NCBI GenBank assembly: GCA_035362835.1 | Contig: DAOSDY010000001.1 | Span: forward strand, 1,488,001 to 1,552,000 | Origin: Melioribacteraceae bacterium | GTDB lineage: Bacteria > Bacteroidota > Ignavibacteria > Ignavibacteriales > Melioribacteraceae | DNA length: 64,000 nucleotides | Direction: 5' to 3' | Part shown: positions 35,538-44,339 of the stretch, piece after piece | Layout: each line of letters opens with the position of its first letter | Position numbering within the stretch: position 1 is the stretch's first letter | Translations under genes and position numbers: made by a program | Notes under the pieces: generated by a model | Told to the model about the DNA's origin: nothing | The model's database searches: none | Seen by the model: the letters and a program-made list of their open reading frames with translations, nothing else

Positions 35538-36626
35538 CTAATCTTTTTTATCTGAGGTTATTACTCTTATTCTAAAATTTTTTGAATCAATTACATAAAT
35601 TTTATTTTCTGCATTATCCAGAACTATTCCGCGAGGGTAATTGAATTTGGATAACATTCCATCGCCATCAGCAAATCCGGGTGTCCCATCTCCGGCAACT
35701 GTTGTAACGATTCCATCAAGATTTACTTTTCTAACCCTATTACCGAACGTATCGCTGAAATAGATTTCTTCATCAAACGATACCGAAAGTTCTGTTGGTG
35801 TATTCAACATTGAGGACTCATAATCACCGTCAGAGAATCTCCCGTTACTCCATCCGGATTCTCCTGACCCGGCAACAGTTGTAACATTCCGGAAGTTATC
35901 GATCTTCCTGATTCTATGATTAAGCGCATCTGCAACATAAACATTTCCATAAAGGTCGCATACAACTCCGCAAGGAGTAAAGAATCTGGCTTGGTCAGAA
36001 TGACCATCAACGCAACTACCTTTGCTATCAGGACCAATATCACTGCCGCCGCCCGCATAAGTCGTAACATTCCCATCGGGAGCAATTTTTCTAATGCGGT
36101 GATTCCAGCTGTCCCCCACAAATAAATTCCCGTAGCCGTCTATTGCGATTCCCCGCGGAAAATTGAATTGTGCCTTGCCTGAAAATCCATCTGCAAATCC
36201 GGGCTGACCTGATCCGGCAAAAGTCGTAACAATTCCATCGCTATCTACTTTGCGGATTGTGTGATTAAGAAAGTCGGCAACGAAAAAATTTCCGTTATAG
36301 TCGGTACAAATTCCTGTCGGCGAATTGAAAGTTGCTGACAGGCGGTCACCGTCATTATTCCCGGCCTCTCCGATTCCGGCAAATGTAGATACTTTTCCGT
36401 CAATGCTGATTTTCCTGATACAGTTATTGCCTGAATCGGCTATGTAGATATTTCCTTCCTTGTCAATACAAATTCCGAATGAACCGTTGAACTTTGATCC
36501 GGTTAAAGTTCCGTTAACAAATCCGGAATCTGTGCCGGCAAATGTAGAAACCGAATATTGAGCTAAGAGAGATGAGTGCAGAACAAAAAAAGTAAATAGA
36601 AGAGGTTTAATGCTTTTTTTAAACAT
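35538..36626 (-). CDS. Exported NHL-repeat beta-propeller protein
   Basis: This 362-residue protein has a signal peptide (FKKSIKPLLFTFFVLHSSLLA) and six NHL-type blades. Each is marked by a G-I-x2-D...N-x-Y/F-V-A-D...N-x-I/R-I-R-K-I pattern, for example GNIYIADSGNNCIRKI, GNLFVGDSWNHRIRKI and GNVYVADALNHRIRKI. Six blades make one closed propeller used for ligand or protein binding. The target is unknown. I chose ATG 36626, with AGGA a few bases upstream, over an in-frame start at 36665. It lies 62 bases after the phosphoesterase gene on the same strand. Confidence 0.85.
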   Translation of the reverse strand: MFKKSIKPLLFTFFVLHSSLLAQYSVSTFAGTDSGFVNGTLTGSKFNGSFGICIDKEGNIYIADSGNNCIRKISIDGKVSTFAGIGEAGNNDGDRLSATFNSPTGICTDYNGNFFVADFLNHTIRKVDSDGIVTTFAGSGQPGFADGFSGKAQFNFPRGIAIDGYGNLFVGDSWNHRIRKIAPDGNVTTYAGGGSDIGPDSKGSCVDGHSDQARFFTPCGVVCDLYGNVYVADALNHRIRKIDNFRNVTTVAGSGESGWSNGRFSDGDYESSMLNTPTELSVSFDEEIYFSDTFGNRVRKVNLDGIVTTVAGDGTPGFADGDGMLSKFNYPRGIVLDNAENKIYVIDSKNFRIRVITSDKKD

Positions 36627-36688
36627 TTTTTTCCTATACCGAACGAATGAATTGAATGAAGGCATTTATTCCTGCTATCTCATTAAAA

Positions 36689-38452
36689 TCAATTGCCAAA
36701 CAAAATTTTATAATCTTTTTCTTTTCCATTCTGCCACCATTCATCCGGTATAACCTTCCAGTTTTCAGTTGTCTTTGGAGTGTAAACCCTCATCTTCTCA
36801 ATCCATTTGATAGCATAATATCTGAGGTCTTTATCTGTCGAAGTAATAATTCTTTTTGTAATATCTTCCTTAGCAATTCCTGCACCGGCAATCAGATGGT
36901 TTCCGCCACCGTTTCCTCTGTAAGAGTTTACCGCCACCGTATATGTTTTATTCAAGTCGAATGGTTCGCCGCTACTTAGCGTCGAAATTGAAATTCTGCT
37001 TCCGACAGTTTTCGAAACGTCAACTGTGTAATTTATTCCCGCAGCACAATCAAAATTGTAAAAAGGTTCTTTTAATTGCGGCGACTGGTTGCGCGAATCA
37101 TATTTAATGTTTCCTTTTTCGTCTGTGCTGAACAATAAAAGATGGTCATCGGCATTTTTCATTTCTTTGAACCAGAGCCGGTAAGAAAACTCGAGATAAT
37201 TTTTTATTTCTTTTCCTGTTAACCGCATTGTGTAAAGGAGATTTTCGTACCTGTAGAGTTTAAACAAAGTGCCGACGTTTACCTCGCCTTTTTTAACAAG
37301 AGCATTAAGAGTAAGCGGAGCCGTGAATGAAACCTGTGCGCCGGTAATAGAAAGCTGTAAATCGTGAACAAAATCGGCAAAAGAATTATCTCCGAACAAA
37401 GCCGGGCGTGAGCTTAAATCCTCTGCAAATATGCCGATCGGACGTGAGACATATTTTTTTATTTCTTCAAACTGATTATTGAATTTATCCAGGAATTCCT
37501 GGTCCGGTTTATAGTTTCGTGCTTCAACAATTTCACCGGTTATCTCTTTTTCCCATTTATTCTCTTCTTTGTTAAAAGTTAAAACACAATTAGCCACAGC
37601 AACATCTCGGCCGGAATTTAATCCTCCCAGAATCTGAACATCCTCACCGAGCGGATTTTTCTCCTTAAAGTTCCATCCTCTGTGATCATGTCCTACGAAA
37701 ATAATATCAAAACCGGGGACGCGTTGTGCAATTAATTTAGATGCATTTTCGTTTTTATCGTCGTCTCCATTTTGATCTCCGTAAGTGTAATCAATACCGC
37801 TGTGAAATAATCCAATTATCAAATCCGGCTTTTCTTTTTCATTAATTATCTCAATCCACTTCTGTGCGGATTTAATCATGTCCTCCCATTCAATTCCCTC
37901 CCAGAGGTTCTCAGGCAGCCAGTAAGGAATATGCGGAGTGATTAAACCAAGAATAGCAATTTTAACGCCTTGTTTATTTATAACGGTATATGGTGTGAAA
38001 TACGGCTTGCCGATTTTTGCGTCGATTGCATTCGCCGCCATCCAGGGAAAGTTTAATTGCTTGTTAAATCTGTCATACACAGGATGACCCGTTTCAATAT
38101 CGTGATTGCCAATGGCAGCTGCATCATACTTCATAAAGTTCATTACATCGGCAAGCAGGTGGGATGCGTCTGTTTTTTCAAAATTATAATAATAAACAGC
38201 AGGTGTTCCCTGGAGAATATCACCCCCGCTCAGTAAAATTACTTCCTGATCAGTCTTTGATCTCTCCTGTTTTATATAGGAATAAATATGAGCGACCGAG
38301 CTGTTTGTCCCGCGCATTTCTGTAAAATCATATGGAAAAATTGCTCCGTGTTCATCTGTGCTTTCAATAATTTTTAGTTTTACGGTCTGTGCTGCAATAA
38401 TAGAAGAAATAATAAATAGAAGGATAGTTAAGAGGTATAATTTCTTTTTCAT
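36689..38452 (-). CDS. Exported 5'-nucleotidase / 2',3'-cyclic phosphodiesterase family protein
   Basis: This 587-residue protein is a two-domain UshA/CpdB-type metallophosphoesterase that hydrolyses extracellular nucleotides. It has a signal peptide (KKKLYLLTILLFIISSIIAAQ). The dimetal motifs are STDEHG, GGDILQGTP, GNHDIETG, FHSGID and GHDHRGW. A C-terminal substrate domain contains SYRGNGGGNHL. I chose ATG 38452, with GGAAAAG upstream, over an in-frame start at 38479, because it begins the signal peptide. Which nucleotide it prefers is not visible. Release of purines or phosphate is the family's role. Confidence 0.9.
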   Translation of the reverse strand: MKKKLYLLTILLFIISSIIAAQTVKLKIIESTDEHGAIFPYDFTEMRGTNSSVAHIYSYIKQERSKTDQEVILLSGGDILQGTPAVYYYNFEKTDASHLLADVMNFMKYDAAAIGNHDIETGHPVYDRFNKQLNFPWMAANAIDAKIGKPYFTPYTVINKQGVKIAILGLITPHIPYWLPENLWEGIEWEDMIKSAQKWIEIINEKEKPDLIIGLFHSGIDYTYGDQNGDDDKNENASKLIAQRVPGFDIIFVGHDHRGWNFKEKNPLGEDVQILGGLNSGRDVAVANCVLTFNKEENKWEKEITGEIVEARNYKPDQEFLDKFNNQFEEIKKYVSRPIGIFAEDLSSRPALFGDNSFADFVHDLQLSITGAQVSFTAPLTLNALVKKGEVNVGTLFKLYRYENLLYTMRLTGKEIKNYLEFSYRLWFKEMKNADDHLLLFSTDEKGNIKYDSRNQSPQLKEPFYNFDCAAGINYTVDVSKTVGSRISISTLSSGEPFDLNKTYTVAVNSYRGNGGGNHLIAGAGIAKEDITKRIITSTDKDLRYYAIKWIEKMRVYTPKTTENWKVIPDEWWQNGKEKDYKILFGN

Positions 38453-38844
38453 GATAACTTTTCCAATTGAATGATACAAATATAGCTAAGTGTGCAAATC
38501 AAGGTAAGGGGAAATAATTAATTTTCGTTTACGCGAGATGAAATTATTTCTGCAATTTCAAGTATGAGATTTCGATTTTTATGGTCAACATCTTGCTTAA
38601 ATAATAATGGTGGGATTTTTTATGAGCCGGAGAGAAGATACTAGCAATACAGGTTGCTTTATTGAGAGCATAAAAATTCTAACTTAAAAGAAGAGCTTTT
38701 CCTCAAAATCCTTCACTTTTACCCTAATTTCTAAACATTTTCTCATTAAACCCATAATATTCTTCATTCTGCGTCTAAATTTCTGCATTTTATATACAAC
38801 CTTTTTTCTGGCAACAAAGTCAAACAAAATAGAAAAGTAAAAAG
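38453..38844. other. Intergenic stretch of about 390 bases with divergent promoters
   Basis: This region lies between the divergent phosphoesterase and sigma factor genes, and no gene is seen in it. Near the sigma side, AAACCC (38748-38753) and CGTCTAAA (38772-38779) look loosely like an ECF-sigma promoter (AAC-like -35, CGTC -10), which would suggest autoregulation. The spacing of 18 is at the long end, so this is weak. Confidence 0.35.
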
Positions 38845-39414
38845 ATGAGCTTGAACGATACTCAATTAATCACAAATGCACAGAAGGGGGATATGGCGGC
38901 TTTTGAAGAGCTGGTTTTTAAGTACGATAAACATGTTCTCAACATGGCCAAATCGTTCAGAAACAGCGATGACGACGCCAAGGATATCTATCAGGAGGTC
39001 TTTATAAGAGTGTACCGTGGACTGAAAAATTTTCAGTTCAAAAGCGAGTTCTCAACCTGGCTCTACAGAATTACTGCAAATGTTTGTATCACATATCAGA
39101 ACCGGAAAAAGCAGCATGAATCGATTGACAGGGAAATCGGTTACGATGACGAGACGACAACAACTTTCGCGGAGCAGCTGCCGGGAGAATTGAGAACAGA
39201 TGATAAGGCTGTGGGATCGGATCTGTCGAAACATATTAACAATGCTCTCGAAACATTGCCGCCTCAGCAGAAAATGGTTTTCACTCTTAAATATTATCAG
39301 GATTATAAGATTAAAGAAATTGCCGAAATTATGAAGTGCAACGAAGGAACAATTAAACGGTACCTTTTTACAGCAACAAATAAAATGAGAGAAAAATTAA
39401 AAGGTTTGAAATAA
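38845..39414 (+). CDS. ECF-type RNA polymerase sigma factor
   Basis: This 189-residue sigma factor has only regions 2 and 4, the ECF plan. Region 2 is seen as DDAKDIYQEVFIRVYRGLKNF and FSTWLYRITANVC; region 4 as LPPQQKMVFTLKYYQDYKIKEIAEIM with the helix-turn-helix CNEGTIKRYLFTATNKM. It is the first of four same-strand genes (sigma, HEAT-repeat anti-sigma candidate, two TMGG-repeat proteins), with 45, 1 and 20 bases between them. It probably activates its own operon in response to envelope stress, as is common for such sets. Confidence 0.93.
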   Translation: MSLNDTQLITNAQKGDMAAFEELVFKYDKHVLNMAKSFRNSDDDAKDIYQEVFIRVYRGLKNFQFKSEFSTWLYRITANVCITYQNRKKQHESIDREIGYDDETTTTFAEQLPGELRTDDKAVGSDLSKHINNALETLPPQQKMVFTLKYYQDYKIKEIAEIMKCNEGTIKRYLFTATNKMREKLKGLK

Positions 39415-39459
39415 GTAACATTGTCATTCTGATTGTAGGTGAATGGCAGGAGTAATAAA

Positions 39460-40434
39460 ATGAAAAGAGAAAAATTTTTGGAACTTGCTCAGCTTTACCT
39501 GATGAACGAACTCGATAATGAAAAAAGGATCGAAGTTGAGAATATTATTTTGGAAAACGATGAGTTTAGTAGAGAGTTCGATTCACTGAAACAGTTTTAT
39601 GAGGCTTTTCAGTCGAACCGTCCCCCTGAAACAGATGAACGGCTTCTTGTATCTGCGAGGAATGAACTGATGCGGTCAATAAGAAATGAAGCGGCAAAGG
39701 AACCTGCAGAGAATAAAATTCTTGCATGGCTCAAAAATATTTTTGTTGTGAACTATAAAATCTCTTTCGGTTCCTTAACCCTGCTGTTTATCGGCGTCTT
39801 TGTTGGTTACTTCCTCTTTTATTCATCAAATAATCTTCCCGTAGCTACTAATACTCAATCGGTGGACCTGGATAATATTGAATCCTACGAAACCAGAATA
39901 TCCAACATAAAAATTCCAAATCCTTTCTTTGAAGGTGGAGAGATAGAAGTTTTGTTCGGCGGAGTCGGGGGGACCTCACCGATCAGCTATAAAGGGAGAC
40001 CAGACGACCCGGTAATACAGCGTGCTCTGGCAACCGCCCTTGTAACACAGGAGAATCCCGGTTTAAAATTAAGAACAGTAAATACAATTGCTACGCAGAT
40101 CGAACAGGAACAGTTTATTCCCGATCCCAAGGTTAAAGAAGCACTTATAACCGCGCTGAAGACCGACGACAATCCGGCCGTCAGGAGAGAGGCACTTAAT
40201 GTTCTTCAAAAATTTCCATTCGATCCGGAAGTCCGCGATGCATACCTGTTCGTTCTTTCGAACGATACTAATTCCGGACTTCGTGTTTCAGCGATCAATG
40301 CTCTTGCTAATCTGAAAGTTCAGGGTAATTCGCTGGATGAAAAAGTAATCAACGTGTTAAATAGAAAAGCGGAAAGTGATCAGAGTGATTTTATTAGACT
40401 GAGAGCCGCATCGCTAATTAAGGAGGTTAATTAA
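39460..40434 (+). CDS. Candidate membrane anti-sigma factor with HEAT repeats
   Basis: This 324-residue protein has a short helical N-terminal part (about 1-60, FLELAQLYLMNELDNEKRIEVE) like the sigma-binding end of anti-sigma factors but without zinc-ligand Cys. One membrane helix follows (about 97-117, SLTLLFIGVFVGYFLFY), then an extracytoplasmic C-terminus with HEAT-like repeats (DPKVKEALITALKTDDNPAVRREALNVL, and similar). That order suits a factor holding the upstream ECF sigma while a repeat domain senses outside the membrane; this is inference from position. I chose ATG 39460 because AGGAG lies 7 bases upstream. Confidence 0.7.
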   Translation: MKREKFLELAQLYLMNELDNEKRIEVENIILENDEFSREFDSLKQFYEAFQSNRPPETDERLLVSARNELMRSIRNEAAKEPAENKILAWLKNIFVVNYKISFGSLTLLFIGVFVGYFLFYSSNNLPVATNTQSVDLDNIESYETRISNIKIPNPFFEGGEIEVLFGGVGGTSPISYKGRPDDPVIQRALATALVTQENPGLKLRTVNTIATQIEQEQFIPDPKVKEALITALKTDDNPAVRREALNVLQKFPFDPEVRDAYLFVLSNDTNSGLRVSAINALANLKVQGNSLDEKVINVLNRKAESDQSDFIRLRAASLIKEVN

Positions 40435-40435
40435 T

Positions 40436-41587
40436 ATGAAAACGAGAAATTTTCTAACCGTGCTTTTTGTACTCCTCTGTTCCGCTGTCTATACAAGCGG
40501 TATTGGTAATGACCTTCAGGATTTTACAAAATCCTTTAAGGTGAATAAGGGAGGCAAAATGATTATCGATATTAATCCCGGATCGATAAGTTTAACAACA
40601 TGGGATAAAAATGAAGTCTATGTCAAAGTTAAAAATGTTGAAAGCAATGAAGTGAAAAACGTTGAAGTGTTTCTGGAAGGAAATAATGTTGTTGTAAAAT
40701 ACAGCTCCGAGTGGGGATGGGGCGAGGAAATTGAGCTCGAAGCAAATATTCCTTTGCAATTCAACATAGATGCTAAAACTACCGGCGGGGACATATTAGT
40801 AAAAGGAAATGTTATAGGAAATGTTGAACTCATTACGATGGGCGGCGATATTTCAACAAAAAATGTTAAGGGAAAAGTAAAAATTAATACGCAGGGCGGT
40901 GACCTCTCTGTTGGAAATATTGAAGGAGGACTACTTCTTTCAACAATGGGCGGAGATATTACTATTGGTGAAGTTATCGGCGAAACTGCAAAAGTAAATA
41001 CGATGGGCGGGGATATTAGGGTGTCGAAAGCGCTTTCCGGAATCGAAGCAGTTACCTACGGCGGTGATATCGATGTTAAAAATCTTGGAGGTGATTCCCA
41101 GCTTAAGACTATGGGCGGTAGCGTTGAAATTGAGAATTTTAACGGAAGGGTCGCAATGCAGACTTTCGGAGGAAACCTTGTTGTTAAAAGCGGTTCAGGA
41201 TTCGTTGATGCTTCCACAAATGCAGGCGATATAATTCTTCAAAATATTTCAGGCAATGTGAATGCAAGGTCAACGTCGGGAAATGTTTCGATTAGTATCA
41301 ATCCTTCGGCAGGCAGTTCAAGCAATATCCAGGTTAATAACGGCAGGATAGAAATTAATCTTCTGCCGAACGCTAAAGCAACTGTCGAGGCTGAAATAAG
41401 AGTAAGAGGCAACTGGAAGTATATGAAAAATGATTTCAAAATCCAGTCCGAGTTTGAAGCAAAATCATATACCACCGATGATAAGGAGCGTAAAATAAGA
41501 GCCCTTTATGATATAAACGGCGGTGGCGGTAAAATCTATGCGAGTTCGAATAACGAAAACATAATTATTAAAAAGCTATCTAAGTAA
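40436..41587 (+). CDS. DUF4097-type exported beta-repeat protein, first of a tandem pair
   Basis: This 383-residue protein has a signal peptide (FLTVLFVLLCSAVYTSG) and about ten rungs of roughly 18 residues. Each starts T-M-G-G-D-I or a variant (TGGDILVKG, TMGGDISTKNVKG, TQGGDLSVG, TMGGDITIG, TYGGDIDVK). This DUF4097-like pattern is expected to fold as a right-handed beta-solenoid. The function of the family is not established; a role as a sensor or adhesin-like surface protein is a guess. AAGGAGG lies upstream, inside the end of the previous gene. The stop and start are 1 base apart. Confidence 0.85.
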   Translation: MKTRNFLTVLFVLLCSAVYTSGIGNDLQDFTKSFKVNKGGKMIIDINPGSISLTTWDKNEVYVKVKNVESNEVKNVEVFLEGNNVVVKYSSEWGWGEEIELEANIPLQFNIDAKTTGGDILVKGNVIGNVELITMGGDISTKNVKGKVKINTQGGDLSVGNIEGGLLLSTMGGDITIGEVIGETAKVNTMGGDIRVSKALSGIEAVTYGGDIDVKNLGGDSQLKTMGGSVEIENFNGRVAMQTFGGNLVVKSGSGFVDASTNAGDIILQNISGNVNARSTSGNVSISINPSAGSSSNIQVNNGRIEINLLPNAKATVEAEIRVRGNWKYMKNDFKIQSEFEAKSYTTDDKERKIRALYDINGGGGKIYASSNNENIIIKKLSK

Positions 41588-41607
41588 TAATGGACGGGGG
41601 ACCAATC

Positions 41608-42804
41608 ATGAAAAAGTTAATTCTAATATTCGTAATTACATTAATCGGTGTTGTCTTTATTGCGGCTGTGCCGGCATCACTCTCTTTTGAAAATCCGATG
41701 AAGCTTTCAAGGAAAAGCGGCTTAAACAATTTCATGGCCGAGAAAAAATATCAGAAGGATTTTAATGTAAAACCAGGAGGAGTTCTTACAATCGACCTCA
41801 GAACCGGAGGATCTATTTCTATTGAAGGGTGGAATAAAGATGTAGTAAGCGCGGATGTTACGGTTAAAGGCCGCGATTCAGAAGAAATTATTGTAGAAAT
41901 GGAACAAAGCGGTAATGACGTTGAAATCAGCTCTTATTATGACGGTGATGACGACAGCTACAATTCAAATGAAAAAGTCGTGGTGAAAGTACCGAATAAC
42001 TATAATGTTGAACTTAATACCATGGGCGGCGGAGTAAAGATCTATAATGTGAATGGAAAAATGAGCGGCAAAACTATGGGTGGCGAAATTGACCTTAAAA
42101 ACCTTAAAGGCAATCTCGATCTCTCTACTATGGGGGGCGAAATTAGCGTTAAAGACTGCGAAGTGAACGGAAAAGTTCATACAATGGGCGGTGATGTACT
42201 TGTTGAAAATGTAACAGGCGATCTGAACGCTAAAACAATGGGCGGTAAAGTTAAACAGGTAAATGTGAAAAGCAGCAGCGGATCTACCGGCAGCGAAGTA
42301 AATATTTCTACTATGGGAGGCCCGATAGAAGTAGACCGCGCTCTCAACGGCGCTAAAGTTAAAACTATGGGGGGCGAAATTACTATTAACCATGCCGAAA
42401 AATTTGTGGAAGCCGAAACTATGGGTGGCGATATTGAAATAAAATCTGTCGATGGATCAATTAAAGCCCGGACAATGGGCGGAGACATTGAAGCCCGGAT
42501 GATCGGCGATCCCGATAAAGGGGAAAGAAGCGTTTCTCTCACATCAATGGGGGGCGATATTACTTTAACAGTTCCTGCAGGCCTTTCGATGGACATAGAA
42601 GTTGAAATAGCTTTTACGAAAAAATATGAAGGAGATGTGAAAATTATAAGCGATTTCAAACTGAACGAAGAAGTGTCGAAAGAATGGATAAAAAATAAAG
42701 GTTCCGCGCGTAAAATATTGACCGGAAAAGCATCTGTGGATGGCGGTAAACATAAAGTTAAGATCAATACTATTAACGGAAATGTTTATCTGAAGAAAGG
42801 TTGA
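41608..42804 (+). CDS. DUF4097-type exported beta-repeat protein, second of a tandem pair
   Basis: This 398-residue protein has a signal peptide (LILIFVITLIGVVFIAAVP) and ten rungs of T-M-G-G plus 14-20 residues (TMGGGVKIY, TMGGEIDLKN, TMGGEISVKD, TMGGDVLVEN, TMGGPIEVD, TMGGDIEIKS). The period is more regular than in its upstream neighbour, and the DNA repeats at the codon level. It is a paralogue by repeat type. I chose ATG 41608, 6 bases after GGGGGA, over ATG 41590. It ends the sigma operon, just before a terminator. Confidence 0.85.
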   Translation: MKKLILIFVITLIGVVFIAAVPASLSFENPMKLSRKSGLNNFMAEKKYQKDFNVKPGGVLTIDLRTGGSISIEGWNKDVVSADVTVKGRDSEEIIVEMEQSGNDVEISSYYDGDDDSYNSNEKVVVKVPNNYNVELNTMGGGVKIYNVNGKMSGKTMGGEIDLKNLKGNLDLSTMGGEISVKDCEVNGKVHTMGGDVLVENVTGDLNAKTMGGKVKQVNVKSSSGSTGSEVNISTMGGPIEVDRALNGAKVKTMGGEITINHAEKFVEAETMGGDIEIKSVDGSIKARTMGGDIEARMIGDPDKGERSVSLTSMGGDITLTVPAGLSMDIEVEIAFTKKYEGDVKIISDFKLNEEVSKEWIKNKGSARKILTGKASVDGGKHKVKINTINGNVYLKKG

Positions 42805-42825
42805 AACCGAAGTATTGTTTATTTA

Positions 42826-42856
42826 ACCCGTACGGCAATGCTGTACGGGTTTTTTT
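42826..42856 (+). terminator. Terminator of the sigma-HEAT-TMGG operon
   Basis: A perfect 8-bp stem ACCCGTAC/GTACGGGT with a 9-base loop is followed by seven T. The T-run overlaps the stop of the convergent anti-sigma gene. Confidence 0.9.
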
Positions 42857-43112
42857 ATTCCTTCAATCCTAAAAAATCGAGCAGTCTGTTGTGTGCATCA
42901 TCTGAAAGCTCAACGTTATATTTTTTGTAAAACTGAATTGTCGTTTCAACCGATTTAAAATAGTGCTGACAGTTATCGCATTTTTCAAGGTGAGCTTTTA
43001 TCTCGATGCACTTTGGTGAATTTAATTCTTCGCCGAGGTTGTCGCAGATGTGAGTCATTACATCCTTGCATGTCGGCAATTCGGTTTTTATTGTTGTTTT
43101 ATAGTCGTTCAT
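42855..43112 (-). CDS. Zinc-binding anti-sigma factor (ZAS-type)
   Basis: This 85-residue protein has the zinc anti-sigma fingerprint H-x3-C-x2-C (His41, Cys45, Cys48 in HLEKCDNC) and an upstream Cys (CKDVMTHIC region) that may supply the fourth ligand. It is soluble and has no membrane helix. Its start overlaps the end of the second ECF sigma gene by 14 bases, the usual sigma/anti-sigma pair. A redox or zinc response is a common role for soluble ZAS proteins, but this is not shown here. Confidence 0.9.
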   Translation of the reverse strand: MNDYKTTIKTELPTCKDVMTHICDNLGEELNSPKCIEIKAHLEKCDNCQHYFKSVETTIQFYKKYNVELSDDAHNRLLDFLGLKE

Positions 43113-43671
43113 ACTTAAATCTCTCGTTTAATTCGTCTCTTAAAAAAGCTCTCGCCCGGTGAAGCCGGGATTTAACAGCAGGTACAGAAAGCTCTACAAT
43201 TTTAGCAGTCTCCTCAGTCGATAATCCTTCAACGTCCCTCAAAAGAAAAACAATCCGGTACTCCGGCGCCAGTTTGTTAATTGATTCGTCCAGTATATTC
43301 TTTAGCTCGTTGTTCTCTGTTACACGGTCGGGAGTAACTTTCCAGTCGGCTATGTTCTTTTCGTCGATGAAAGCTTCATCGTCATCGAATGAAGTGAATC
43401 CCGATTTTGTTTCACTGCGCGCAAGCATCAGGCAGTGGTTTGCAACAACACGGTATAACCAAGTGGAAAGTTTCGATTGTCCGCTGAACTGGCCGATATT
43501 CTTAACCATGCTTAAGAATGTCTCCTGCATTGTGTGTTCGGCCCGATCCTTATTACGGCAGATTTTAAACGAGAAATTGTAGATCGTCTGTTCGTAATTC
43601 TTTACAAGTTCGGTCAGTGCTTTCCTGTCGCCGCGCTGTGCAAGTTCAATTAGTTTTAATTCTTCCATCAA
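43099..43671 (-). CDS. ECF-type RNA polymerase sigma factor, second copy
   Basis: This 190-residue sigma factor shows region 2 as RAEHTMQETFLSMVKNIGQF and KLSTWLYRVVANHC. Region 4 is LAPEYRIVFLLRDVEGLSTEETAKIV with the recognition helix VPAVKSRLHRARAFL. It belongs to the RpoE-like ECF group. It lies between alkA (10 bases upstream) and the zinc anti-sigma gene that overlaps its end. The co-location with a DNA glycosylase suggests, without proof, a stress regulon linked to alkylation or oxidation. Confidence 0.93.
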   Translation of the reverse strand: MMEELKLIELAQRGDRKALTELVKNYEQTIYNFSFKICRNKDRAEHTMQETFLSMVKNIGQFSGQSKLSTWLYRVVANHCLMLARSETKSGFTSFDDDEAFIDEKNIADWKVTPDRVTENNELKNILDESINKLAPEYRIVFLLRDVEGLSTEETAKIVELSVPAVKSRLHRARAFLRDELNERFKYERL

Positions 43672-43681
43672 TATGATGCTC

Positions 43682-44314
43682 TTACTCCATTATAGTTTCA
43701 AATTTACTATCCAGGCTTTTCCAGAGATAAAGACTTGCTATGGAACAGTACGGGTGCCAGCCCATCTTTTTAGCAAGCTGTTCTATTCTTTTGCCGTCGG
43801 GTAATTTTTTGAGTCCGTAATTTAGCATAATTGACCGGCGTATTCCATGATCATTTACAGGAAGTATATCCGATCTTCCTAACGTGAATATCAGAAACAT
43901 TTGTACGGTCCATAATCCGATTCCCTTTACCTTTGTAAGCACTTCTATAATCTGTTCATCACTCTTTTTTGCTAAACTATCCATATCTATTATTCCCTCT
44001 TTTACCTTCAGCGCAAGATCCTTTTCGTATTTTACTTTTGCATTCGACAGTCCAATCCGCCGGAGGATTAGATCGTCTTCTCTTTGAATTTTACCGGCAG
44101 AAGGATTTCCCTTAAAATGCTCTGTAAACCTCCTATAAATTGAGTCTGCGGCTTTTACAGATAACTGCTGGCCTATGATTGAGCGCAACAATGAATTGAA
44201 GTATTGCCCGTGAGGTTGTAAATTGCACCTGCCGAACTTTTTGATTAATGACGACATAATTTTGTCGTTTCTTGAGAGATGTTTTAAGGAATTATTTATT
44301 TCGGAATTATTCAT
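43682..44314 (-). CDS. alkA: DNA-3-methyladenine glycosylase, AlkA-like
   Basis: This 210-residue HhH-GPD glycosylase removes alkylated purines to start base-excision repair. The hairpin is VKGIGLWTV (129-137), and the catalytic Asp155 lies in LPVNDHGIRR. No catalytic Lys is present in the hairpin, so it should be monofunctional with no lyase activity. It is shorter than E. coli AlkA because it lacks the N-terminal domain. It is first in alkA-sigma-ZAS and is divergent from the cNMP/GAF/HATPase gene. A second alkylation glycosylase lies at 1642-2319. Confidence 0.9.
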   Translation of the reverse strand: MNNSEINNSLKHLSRNDKIMSSLIKKFGRCNLQPHGQYFNSLLRSIIGQQLSVKAADSIYRRFTEHFKGNPSAGKIQREDDLILRRIGLSNAKVKYEKDLALKVKEGIIDMDSLAKKSDEQIIEVLTKVKGIGLWTVQMFLIFTLGRSDILPVNDHGIRRSIMLNYGLKKLPDGKRIEQLAKKMGWHPYCSIASLYLWKSLDSKFETIME

Positions 44315-44339
44315 TAATAAACTTTCAAAACCGGGTTAG

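Noticed and set aside
42177..42767. Minus-strand frame of 196 residues opposite the TMGG-repeat protein
   Set aside because: Repeated codons of the real gene keep this frame open. Its translation is a Ser/Pro/Ile-rich periodic string with no start signal.
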